Assembly: GCA_022496805.1 (NCBI GenBank)
Contig: CM040087.1
Span: 27,304,253-27,368,252, forward strand
Direction: 5' to 3'
Source of the DNA: Pohlia nutans
Lineage: Eukaryota > Streptophyta > Bryopsida > Bryales > Mniaceae
DNA length: 64,000 nucleotides
In this document: piece by piece, positions 11,664 to 20,640 of the stretch
Layout of the letters: each line of letters begins with the position of its first letter
Numbering within the stretch: the stretch's first letter is position 1
Position numbers and translations under genes: made by a program
Notes under the pieces: model-generated
Database searches by the model: none
What the model saw: the letters and a program-made list of their open reading frames with translations, nothing else
What the model was told of the DNA's origin: nothing

Positions 11664-12430
11664 GGTCCTGAAGCTGCTATGACAAGTTTGAGAATTTTTA
11701 AGTTCGACGCAGCTGGAGTTTCATGGAGGTGTAACAACTGTAATTTTTGGAATCTCGGAACGTGTAATATACCGTTGGAAAGGTCTCAAAATTACCTTTC
11801 CAATGGTATATTATGAGCCCTTAAAGTTGTTGTAGGGTCGGCTGGCACCGGCTGGGGTCCTGAAGCTGCCATGACATGTTTGAGAATTTTCAAGTTTGAT
11901 GCTGCTGGAGTTTCATCGAGGTGTAACAACTGTAATTTTTGGAATCTCGGGGCGTGTAATATACCGTTGGAAAGGTCTCAAAATTACCTTTCTAGTGGTA
12001 TAGTATGAGTCCTTAAAATTGTTGTGGGGTCGGCCGGCACCGGCTGGGTCCTAAGGCTGCCATGACAAGTTTGAGAATTTTCAAGTTTGACGCTGCTGGA
12101 GTTTCATCGAGGTGTAACAACTGCAATTTTTGGAATCTCGGAGCGTGTAATATACCGTTGGAAAGGTCTCAAAATTACCTTTCCGATGCTATGTTATGAG
12201 TCCCTAAAATTGTTGTGGGGTCGGCCGGCACCGGCTGGGTCCTGAAGCTGCCATGACAAGTTTGAGAATTTTCAAGTTTGACGCTGCTGGAGTTTCATCG
12301 AGGTGTAACAACTGCAATTTTTGGAATCTCGGAGCGTGTAATATACCGTTGGAAAGGTCTCAAAATTACCTTTCCAATGCTATGTTATGAGTCCTTAAAA
12401 TTGTTGTGGGGTCGGCCTGCACCGGCTGGG
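11664..12430. repeat. 191-192-bp satellite, four tandem copies
   Basis: Units start at GGTCC(T/C)(G/A)A near 11664, 11856, 12047 and 12238, with a broken fifth start at 12430. Each carries GACAAGTTTGAGAATTTT, GCTGGAGTTTCAT, GTGTAACAACTG, GTGTAATATACCGTTGGAAA, GGTCTCAAAATTACCTTTC, and closes with GTCGGCCGGCACCGGCTGGG. That closing box is the same GCCGGCACCGGCTGG core as in the adjoining 116-bp satellite. Each unit contains a short inverted repeat: ATACCGTTGGAAAGG against CCTTTCCAATGGTAT. No coding capacity. Confidence 0.93.
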
Positions 12431-13640
12431 GTCTTGAAGCTAGTCTTGGGAGAGGGTGGCCGGTGCAAGGGAGAGGGTGGCCGGTAGCGGTCAGGGCCAT
12501 GACGAGAGCCACGACCATCACGACGACGAGGATAATCACCACAAGGACATGGAGACGGTAGTTGGCACCGGCCGTAGTACGATGAGCCTCGACTTTTATT
12601 AGGGCCAAGACCATCACGTTAACGAGGATGATCATCAGAAGGGGCATGGGGAGGGTGGTTTGTGCCGACCATGGTGCCAAGTGCTAGGGCGACAATGACA
12701 GCCCCGGCCATCTTGACCTTCAGGGTGATCACTACACAAGGACTAGGAATACCACGACCAGGTCCAAGGCCATCAGGAGGGCCAAGGCGAACACGATGAC
12801 GAGGATGATTACGATGGTGTCAAGGACCAAGGGCACAATGACGAGGGAGATTTCCAAGACCACGAAGTAGGTGGCTGGCACAACAAATATTTCAAAATTT
12901 CTTGTGCATGAGTTAGTGTGCAAGAAATTTAGGATTGTACCTTGTTGCACATTGTCCTCTACCTACACCACGACGTTGAGCACCACCACAAAATCCAACG
13001 TCGTCTCATTCTCTACTTGCACGCTTTGTGCCTCCTCTACTCTTCCCTCCTTATTTGCCTCAATGTCCAAGACCTCTTTGTCTGATGAAATCTCTATTTG
13101 GGACATTCAAGGCACAACTTAGTAATACCTTAGTTCATGCATCTGCACAATCAAGATCCCATTCGATAGCAAGAAATTGCTCTAGAGCATGCAATTAAAA
13201 ATGCAAACCCTAAACCCTGATAATATCACAAGATTAGAGTCTAGGAAAGACTAGACGGGAAGAGCACAGCCAAGGCAATGAAGAAGACGAGGGCTACTAC
13301 AAAGACAACAAAAGCAAAGGTGACAGTCAGGGCACGGCGAAGACGATGGTTAGGGCCACGGCGAAGACGACGGTCAGGACCACGGCGAACATGACGCTTA
13401 GGCGACGGCCAGAGCAAAGACGGCGAGGACAAGGACGGCCAGGGCGAAAACGGCAAGGGCGAAGACAACCAGGCCGATGAGGTCGGACACAGCCAGGACA
13501 AAGATGGTTTAGGGTTTAGGCGACATTGCCTGACAGGGTCGCCTCAAACACTACAACCAGGGTGAGGTCAACGAGGACAGGAAGGAGAGGGCCAAGACGA
13601 TGGCCTGAACAAGGGCTTGGATTTAGATTAGGGTTGAGGT
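12431..13640. repeat. GC-rich low-complexity GAC/GGC-type repeats
   Basis: Degenerate short repeats such as ACGACGAGGATAATCACCAC, GGCGAAGACGACGGTCAGG and GGGCCACGGCGAAGACGA dominate 12500-12860 and 13290-13610. Open frames here are compositional. A telomere-like AAACCCTAAACCCT lies at about 13205. No credible gene was found. Confidence 0.6.
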
Positions 13641-13706
13641 ATGAGTGATACGAGAACTTAAAAATGATACTCAAGATAGTGAAATAAGGTTGACAGAATT
13701 CACCTC

Positions 13707-13903
13707 GACATCTTGCTTCTCTTCCTCGAAATCGCTTTCCCCGTCTTCACTAATAGAGGGTCGATTGCTTTGTTGTGAAGTCTTGTATGACGGCGTCTCC
13801 TCCATGGTCTCTGGAATTGTCTGCAATCCTTGCTCAGTGACAACGTTGCCATACTCCAAGACCTTTGCAGTGTACATAGACCCTTCCAATTGTAGTCTAT
13901 CTC
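13707..13903 (-). CDS. Possible internal exon of an unknown gene
   Basis: On the minus strand a TTGTCTTCAG acceptor precedes an open segment reading DRLQLEGSMYTAKVLEYGN, then a polar Ser/Glu-rich stretch ending EEEKQDVE, followed by a GTGAATTC donor at about 13705. Length and composition suit an exon, but no partner exon was identified and no family is recognised. It could be a transposon-gene remnant. Confidence 0.25.
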
Positions 13904-14134
13904 TGAAGACAACAAAGGCACTATAATATTATCCATTTCTACATACCCTACATCTAATAGTACTATGACACGGGCTCTTCTAGAAAGGCAGATCTAGATT
14001 TTAGCGCTCTTCTCTGAATATAGTTGAAGTGGGCACTACCTCTCAATTTTCATTTAAACAAATTTTCTCAAGTACTCGATCTCAATCGATATTGCATAGA
14101 ATGTTTTGAGTTTGTATTGCTTCGGGAATAGATC

Positions 14135-15000
14135 ATGGCATTCATTCGAGTCGAAGGTGCAGGCATTCCTACATCCTTCCCAATAGGGGACGATGGATTT
14201 GCATATGTCTCTGCGTTCAGTTTAAGTTTGACATTGCAGTTTCTCGCAACAACGGTGCACGTAGATGAGGAGGTCTTTGATTCTGAGTCTGGTCAACTTA
14301 CGCACACCGTTAGGCAGCTCTCAACAGTTACAGAAGATGGAAAAGTCTTCTTGCTTAGGCCGGGTAGATATAGAGCTTATGGTCTCATGGATTGCTTTAT
14401 GGGCACATCTACCGAACTTTTGACTCCAAGAGAGTCATCCACTTGCACTATGCAAACAACTGTCCTAGCTTGCGTGAAAATTGAGCCAGACTTAGAGACA
14501 ATTTATAAACTCAGTGACGATGAAGTCCCAGAGAATGTAGATCACAATCTTATTCTTCCTCCTTAGCCTAACCCTCAATCTTCTGCACGCAGCTGTCCGT
14601 CCACCAGTGAGCTGCCCACCCCGCTTTGTCTGCCTGCAAATCATAATGTCGTGGAGTGCCTGAAATTGCTATTGGATAGAAAGGGCTCTAGGAATATGTT
14701 TAAGAAGTTTGACTACAACTTTACATCTATCAAGCGAGTTGAGTTCCTCCCGCCTCAGTACAATGGAGATGTCATCTTCGAGTTCCCTTTGTCAACTTCC
14801 ACAGCGCGAGGTCATATCGCCGCGAAGGCTCTTCCAAGACCACTGTCTCTCCGTCGACTTGTCAACATATGTAACCCCAACTTTCCCAGCTGAAGTTCCC
14901 AAGCGACGTCACGGCAAGAATGTCTGCCGCAACAAGAAGAGCCCATCCATCAAGCAAGCCCACAGCTGTGCCAACGCTGCAGCATTCAAAGGTTGCATAT
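14135..15000 (+). pseudogene. Unknown ORF with in-frame stop and frameshift
   Basis: An open frame from ATG 14135 runs 143 codons to TAG at 14564-14566, then continues open in the same frame to 14893 (through KRVEFLPPQYNGDVIFEFP). At about 14770-14800 another frame becomes coding-like (RRLFQDHCLSVDLSTYV, then KRRHGKNVCRNKKSPSIKQ, up to about 14998, followed by a possible GTTGCAT donor). The simplest reading is a decayed gene with one stop and one frameshift. An early segment (ALTLQF-like, then GRYRAYGLMDCF) is not assignable. It may have belonged to the surrounding 11.2-kb element. Confidence 0.4.
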
Positions 15001-15421
15001 TATTTACGAAACCCTAAACCCTAAACTCTGGTATTTTTTCTATCTTGTACCCAAACTGGTCTAAATGCTAAACTTGCTATGCATTTCAAATAATTATGCC
15101 CAAACGAGTGGATTGGCCCCTAATAAGACGCTGAAATAACAATCTCTTTTTACCTAAAACCGCGGATTTAGGTCTAATTACCACGGATATAGAGACAGAG
15201 TGTGCCTTTAAGGTGCCTTTATCCCTGAACCACTGACCCAAAACCACGGTAATAGGTACCAAATATTCCATGGTCATAGGTCCAAAAATTTACTAAAAAT
15301 ATCCGAATATTCGAATATTTACTTATTATAATGTTGTTGACCACGGTTGACCTGAAATTCTTGCTCGTAGTCCCACATTTCTCCGCTCACTGCTCACTGC
15401 TCCCCGCTCCCCGCGCGCATA
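15001..15421. repeat. Right terminal and subterminal repeats of the 11.2-kb element
   Basis: A two-unit AAACCCTA telomere-like motif (15008) is followed by ACCGCGGATTTAGG, ACCACGGATATAGAGA, ACCACGGTAATAGGTACC and CCATGGTCATAGGTCC. The region closes with GCTCACTGCTCACTGCTCC and CCGCTCCCCGCGCGC. A related arrangement (CCCACGGTCATAGGTCC, then GGCTCACAGGCTCCCGGGC) recurs at 43500-43610. No genes were seen. Confidence 0.5.
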
Positions 15422-17215
15422 CTATCCTCGTCCCCACTGGCACATTTCCGGATGGGCCTGCCTCCTGGACCGGTTCTGCTCCCGCTGGCATTCCCTGCTC
15501 CTGGTCCCCCTCATCTCCTGTTTCCTCTTCGTCCTCCCCTGCTTCTTTGGGACGTTTGTTGAGTGGGTCACCTTCCTCCGGGCCGGTCCCTTCTTCTTCC
15601 CAGGTGTGGTATCCGGTCCTTCCGGTTCTTCCTCTCCTTCAACCGGGAGGACTAACTTCCTCTTCCGTCCCTGGGTTCGCGGCTGAGACGGACCTCCCTC
15701 CTGGTCTGTCCGGTTCTCTTCTTCCATACGTTCCTGTGGAGCCGCCAGGGTAGGATCCTCCTCCATTGGTCCGGGTCCCTCTATCGGGTGCTCCTGGGGC
15801 TGGGGTGGAGAAGGCCTCGTCTCCTCCTCTGGCCTGGACTCCTTGATCGGATCCACTCGAGGTTGCGGCTGGGAAGGACCGCCTATCTCCGGTTGAGGAA
15901 TTGCCTCTTGTCCTCTCGCGGGCTTCTTCCGGGTTAGCTTCGGCTATGGAGAATCCTCCTCCTCATCTGGATTCTCCTCCTCATCCAGATTCTCCTCCCG
16001 GTCTCGTGTTCTCTGCTCCGACTGAGTTCTCGCTCCACCCAGTCGTTCTAACCCCGGGTGCATTCTCCTTTCCTGCCGCTCCTCCTGTTGCGGCCTGGCG
16101 CCACCCGGTCGGCCTCTCTCCGGGCGGTCTTCTCTCCACTTGGTCCTGTTCTCCGGGTTGGGACTGGAATCGCCCGGTGGCCTTCTTACCGGTTGGTCTT
16201 CCTTCTCCTTCCGGAGCTCCTCTCCCCAGACTCTACTCCTATCCTCGGGGAGGACACTTCACTATACTTTGGTAGAACACGTGCGTTAAAGGGGTAATTA
16301 AATGAGGCTATCACATAATTGGAATATTCGAGGTATATTCTCGAATATTCTCGAATATTATAGGTATATTCTTGGTATATTCTGTAATTATTCCTTACTT
16401 GAATTTTAAGCATTCTATATTACATCTAAATATTTCAAAATTTTATTGCTCATGAATAAAACACACCCTATATTTTAACGCACCATGTTTAATAAATTTC
16501 CTAAGTGTCTTCCCCGGGCTCCTACCAGGTTGGGTTGCAGGTGGAGCCATCCTTCTCTCCTCCGGTCAGAACGACGAACCGGGTCTGCTGGTCCCCGCTC
16601 CCCCTCCGGGAAGCGCCGTCTTCTTCTTGGCCGGGCTTCTCACCCCCGGAATAGGCACTTCCTCCAACCTCTTCTTCTCTCCTGCCGTGAGGCACCCATG
16701 TTTCTCGTACAAGTGGTACAGAAATGGGGCTAACGGGCATCCCTTCTTGTTGTCGAGGTTACCCGCCCACTTCTGCATGTTCCGGTGGATCAGGATCGTC
16801 CAGTTGATCCGTTTCTTCCGGAGAAGGCTGGAGTAGATACCCCGGGCCAACGTCACAGTGAGGGTGGTGGGCTTCTCCGGACTGACGATGGGCACTATGT
16901 ACTGGAGCAGCCGTTGCCCCCGGGGCAGTATACAATCTGCCACCTTGAATCCGTCCTTGTCCGAGAGATGACTGAACCGCATCTTCACCCAGTCCGTGTC
17001 GCCCTTGCCTCCCGGTTCCAGGTCCTCGTTGGTGTCCGGGAAGTCGTACAGTTCCCGCCACATCTCCCGGGTCCAAGTGCCATACTTCGCCCGGATGGTT
17101 GTCCGGAAGGCGTTCACCATCGGCCCGCCCTCGATTTCCTCCAGCATCCGGGAGTCCTGCACATCCCACACTCTCCCAAACAAACCCAAACACCCCATCT
17201 TCTAGAGGTCCTGCA
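15422..17215 (-). pseudogene. gag-like protein of the gypsy element, N-terminal part
   Basis: Minus-strand coding-like region. The first block (16566-17198, 210 codons) starts MGCLGLFGRVWDVQDS and contains GTWTREMWRELYDFP, LPRGQRLLQYIVP and INWTILIHRNMQKWAG. This layout resembles the 'putative plant transposon protein' type of gag domain in plant LTR elements; the match is weak and made by eye. A Pro/Glu-rich basic tail (15422-15856: PEEETRPSPPQP, then TPGKKKGPARRKVTH) follows after frame changes. It begins immediately downstream of the LTR at 17.7-18.0 kb, as a gag should, and probably continued into 3278-4190 before the 11.2-kb element inserted. Confidence 0.5.
15857..16565. other. Degraded stretch between gag-like blocks, with an AT-rich insert
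   Basis: 15857-16260 is CCGG-rich, with Pro/Ser-coding frames typical of the element. 16270-16490 is AT-rich with repeated TCGAATATTC and TATTC(T/G)(T/C)GGTATATTC palindromic pieces, quite unlike its neighbours, probably a small later insertion. No intact gene is present. Confidence 0.35.
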
Positions 17216-17699
17216 TTAACTCGTCGAAGTCTTGTTCGTGTTGCGGGATGTCTGGGCAGATACGTTTCTCCGGAATCTTGGCCCCGGTTTCCCTGCGTGC
17301 CATGGCTGCGGACTCCGGGCGGAATTCTTCACTCCTCCGGATGTGACGCAGCTCCTTCTCCAGATGCGCCCTCTCTTTCCTCGGTAAACCTCGCGCCTCT
17401 CGCTCCGGGCGCTTCCCTTTCCGCTTCCGTGGTGTTCTTCTAACCTCACGGAGACCCCGCGACCCTTTTCCAGCTGCGCACTTCTTTTCTTCCTCAAACT
17501 CCGCCGGAAATGGCGGTGCACACTGTCCGGAGGCTCGCTTATTTCAAATTCTAACCTTGCGTCGCTGTCTCTTACCGGGTGTTCAGTTTCCCTCACTCCC
17601 GGACGCTCAGAACCCGCACAATACCGTCGCTCAATGCTCTCTACTTCCGGTCCCACACTATCAATTCTACGGCTACCCGGAAGCTCAAAATTCTGCTGG

Positions 17700-17997
17700 C
17701 GCGGACAACTGGAGCTGTAGAGAGTGAATGAACAGTGGGTCGCCCAGTTTAGAGCGGCCCACTTCAATGCTCGGACCGTGGCCGGGTCCATCGGAGACCC
17801 GGCCTCACCTATCCGGTCTCCCATCCGGTTTCCCACCGGAATCTACTGTCGGTCTAGTCCTGTAATAATTCCTCTAGGCTGCGCCCGGATGGTACTCTCT
17901 CTCTAAATAAATAAATGGGCCGTTATGGCCGCTACTTCTCCTATTTATGGCGGAAATACTACTCCTAGTTGCCCTAGAAACCCTAACTAGCCGCTTT
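17700..17997 (-). repeat. LTR of the same gypsy family
   Basis: A second copy of the repeat at 1-335: GAATGAACAGTGGGTCGCCC, AATAAATAAATGGGCCGTTA, TTTATGGCGG and a closing CCCTAGAAACCCTAACTAG. On the minus strand it is followed by gag-like sequence, so it can serve as the 5' LTR of that element. It also sits directly against a truncated RNase H on its other side, so it may be shared by two partial elements. Many substitutions relative to 1-335 suggest old age or different parents. Confidence 0.6.
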
Positions 17998-19686
17998 TGG
18001 TAAAAGGTTTGACAGTATCCATCGGGCAATCCTCCCGGAAAGATCCGGTTTATTTACAAGGTATTTTAAGGAGTCATGATCCGTATGGAAAATTACCTTA
18101 TACCCAAGCAAATAATGCCGGAACTTTTCGCAGGAATACACTTCTGCTAAAGCTTCCTTCTCCGTGGTGGTGTAGTTACGTTCCGCATAGCTCATTTGTC
18201 GGCTTGCGTAGTAAACCGGATTCTCCCTCTGCTGGTCATCAAACTGCCATAGGATAGCTCCTAGGCACCATCCGGATGCGTCGATGGTCACGTGGAATTC
18301 CTTTGTCCAAACCGGAGGGGACAGAATTGGTGCACACACCAATTGTTTCTTCAAATCTTCAAATGCCGCCTGTCTCTCGGCCGTCCATAGGAACTCCTCT
18401 GTCTTCTTCAGTAACTTGGTTAGTAGCATTGCTCTACGGGCGTAACCATCGATGAACCTCCGGTAATACCCTACACATCCCAGAAATCCTCTGACCTCCC
18501 GGACATTCCGGGGAGCCAGTAGGGCGAGAATCACAATTACCTTGTCAATATCAACCTGTAGCCCTTTCCTACTGACTACATGGCCCAACAGCAACCCGGA
18601 TTCCATTCCAAAGAAGCATTTTCCGGGATGCAGTTTTAAGTTAGTCTCCCGGCATCTTTGGAATGTTTTCCGGAGGTGCTTCAGATGCTCCTTCCGGTTT
18701 CCAAATATGGCGAAGTCATCAATAAAGACTTCTAGAAAATGACGTAAGAAATCTTTAAAGATATCCATCATTAACCGTTGGAAAGTCCCCGGGGCATTAC
18801 ACAGCCCAAAGGGCATCCGGTTGAAGGCAAACGTTCCCCACTCCGTTGTGAACGTTGTCTTCAGTTGGTCGTTTTCCCGGATAGATACTTGGTTATACCC
18901 GGAGAACCCGTCCAAGAAACTGTACAGTTCTTGTCCTGCCACGTGATCCAAGATGATATCCGTGAAGGGCAATGGAAAGTAGTCTTTCTTCGTGGCTGCG
19001 TTGAATTTCCGGAAATCCTGGCAGACCCGGATCTTCACCTTTTCGTCTGCTCCGGTTCTCTTGGGCACCACTACTATCGGTGACACCCACTCGGAGTTGT
19101 TAACCGGGTAGATGAATCCGGCCTCCAGCAACCTGTCGATTTCTTCTTTCACCATCAGGGAGTACCTCGGGTTGAGCCGATATTGCCTCTGCCAAACCGG
19201 GGTGGCTCCTTCCACGAGATCTATTTGGTGTTCACCCAACTCGGCCGGAATTCCTCTCAAATCCGTGGGGGCCCATGCAAAGACATCTGCATAGCTGGCT
19301 AGCAGTAATCCGTACTCTTTCTTTTCCTCCGGACTCATAGTTTTCCCTATGAAAAACTTCTCCCCGGTCTCCACTTCAAACTCCTCAAAGTCTTTAGAGG
19401 AGACCACTCCCTTCACCTTTTCTAGTTCTTGCTCTTCCGGATACATCCTTGCCTGGCTCCACGACACCGGATCCGACCCTGTCACCCGGACTGGTTGCTC
19501 AAGCGGATCAGAAATTTTTCGTCTCACCCATTTCTCTGAGAGTGACACGCAAGACTCCCCCAAGGATCGATCCTCAGTCTCCAAAGTACCCGTCTTTGTG
19601 GTTTCCGGGAGAACGGCAGTACCCTCTTCCTCTACTCTCTCCAGAAACTCGAAATCCTTCTCCACCAGACTAGTAAATTCTTCCAC
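17983..19686 (-). pseudogene. Ty3/gypsy reverse transcriptase-RNase H, truncated
   Basis: A 567-codon open frame. The RT domain has QIDLVEG, YRLNPRYSLMVKEEIDRLLE, VRVCQDFRKFN-type strands, MPFGLCNAPGTFQ and the catalytic FIDDFAIF (a YxDD variant). The RNase H domain has TIDASGWCLGAILWQ, NYTTTEKEALA and FHTDHDSLKYL. It stops at RIARWIL, where RNase H would normally run on to integrase, and joins LTR sequence at about 17997. An upstream Glu-rich linker is present, but the start and the protease are not clear. It reads cleanly, so loss of the 3' half was by deletion or recombination rather than by point decay. Confidence 0.85.
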
Positions 19687-20027
19687 GAGGTAGCTTGTCT
19701 GTACATCCGAGTCTTCCGGGTCTGACCAGTCCGTGGTGTAGCCTTCCGTCTCACTAGTCTCCCCTTCGTGTGTGAGATGGCGCCAAGGAATCCGGAATGA
19801 ACATCATATTCATTAAAATGAGAGAATGGGAACCTCTCAAAATAGTATTATGAGAATTCAAGTGGATGTATGGGAGTTTAGGGTTAATATAATTAGTAAA
19901 TGGAACTTGAAGTTTTCATTAAATTGAGAGTTTTATATAGAAGAAGACATTCTGACTGTCAAACTTTTGATTTTTGATTGTAAATCTCGTGTACAAGGTC
20001 TAAATTATTCGTGTACCGGACACCAAG
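19687..20027. other. Retroelement flank and AT-rich spacer
   Basis: 19687-19800 continues the CCGG-rich retroelement composition on the minus strand, without a recognisable domain. 19800-20027 is AT-rich. No gene was seen. Confidence 0.35.
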
Positions 20028-20029
20028 TC

Positions 20030-20240
20030 ATGAGCTCAGTGGTTGGTTGTAAGGGGGTGTTTATCTCATGTAGGTGGTCCGGGTTCGATTCCCGCGGGAC
20101 TCGTTTGAGCGGCTATGAGATATACATGACTTGGTGCTGCTAAGTGAGCTTTGGCAGGCAGGAAAGTTGTAACAACCAACTAGCCCCGTACCCTAAACTG
20201 TGACAAGTGCTTGACGCGCTAACAAAAAAACAATAAATAG
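20030..20240 (+). mobile_element. tRNA-derived SINE
   Basis: A pol III A-box-like GAGCTCAGTGGTTGG (about 20032) and a B-box GGGTTCGATTCCC (about 20084) are spaced as in a tRNA head. A tRNA-unrelated body follows, ending in an A-rich tail (AACAAAAAAACAATAA, about 20221). CACCAAGTCATGA near the start pairs with CATGACTTGGTG downstream. A functional tRNA gene is excluded because no cloverleaf acceptor pairing is visible. Confidence 0.6.
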
Positions 20241-20640
20241 TGGTCCTAACCACTACCAATTTTTTTTATAATTCAAAAGTATTATGCAATCAAACAAACA
20301 CCGAAAATAAATCATTTAAAGAAGTTAACAAAAACAAATGCACATGTACAATGAAACAATGAATATATTAACGCGATACGTAGAATGTAGTTGAATATTA
20401 AAAACAAACCAAATACAATAGAATAGAAAAGCAAGGTTCAAACAAATACCATCAAACTATTACACGTAACTTCTATACTACTGAATTTTGCAACACACAA
20501 AACTAATACGTCTACTCTCAAGTAGATACATAAATTCCTTTGGAATTGGGCCAAAGATCATCTACGCAAGCAATGAAGACATATACATCACTATATAGAT
20601 GTAGAAATACTCAAATATGTCACCAATACATGAAAGATGT
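20241..20640. other. AT-rich 3' flank of the DUF7869 gene
   Basis: No coding sequence. On the minus strand this lies just downstream of the 947-aa ORF and would contain its 3' UTR and polyadenylation signals, which could not be pinpointed. Confidence 0.3.

Larger units (their letters stand above)
4195..15415. mobile_element. Putative 11.2-kb inverted-repeat DNA element
   Basis: The left end is a tandem of GTGAGCA units (GTGAGCAGTGAGCAGTGAGC from about 4196). The right end (15387-15415) is the inverse, GCTCACTGCTCACTGCTCC plus CCGCTCCCC. Just inside both ends lie inverted copies of a subterminal motif: CCTATTACCGCGGATTTAGG at about 4270 on the left, and ACCGCGGATTTAGG plus ACCACGGTAATAGGTACC and CCATGGTCATAGGTCC at 15160-15290 on the right. 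Both flanks are minus-strand gag-like sequence, which suggests insertion into a retrotransposon. No clean target-site duplication was found, so the exact borders are uncertain. Contents: a ParB-like gene, two satellites, and gene remnants. Confidence 0.5.

Noticed and set aside
12366..13501. ORFs in the GAC/GGC-rich region (Val/Ile/Leu-rich or Arg/Pro-rich products)
   Set aside because: Low-complexity repeats that read open in several frames, without start context or domains.
15006..15030. A telomere
   Set aside because: Only two AAACCCTA units, as at 13205 and 43241; these are short interstitial matches.
16759..17219. ORFs overlapping the gag-like frame on both strands
   Set aside because: Shadow frames of GC-rich coding sequence; only the 16566-17198 minus frame has protein-like composition.
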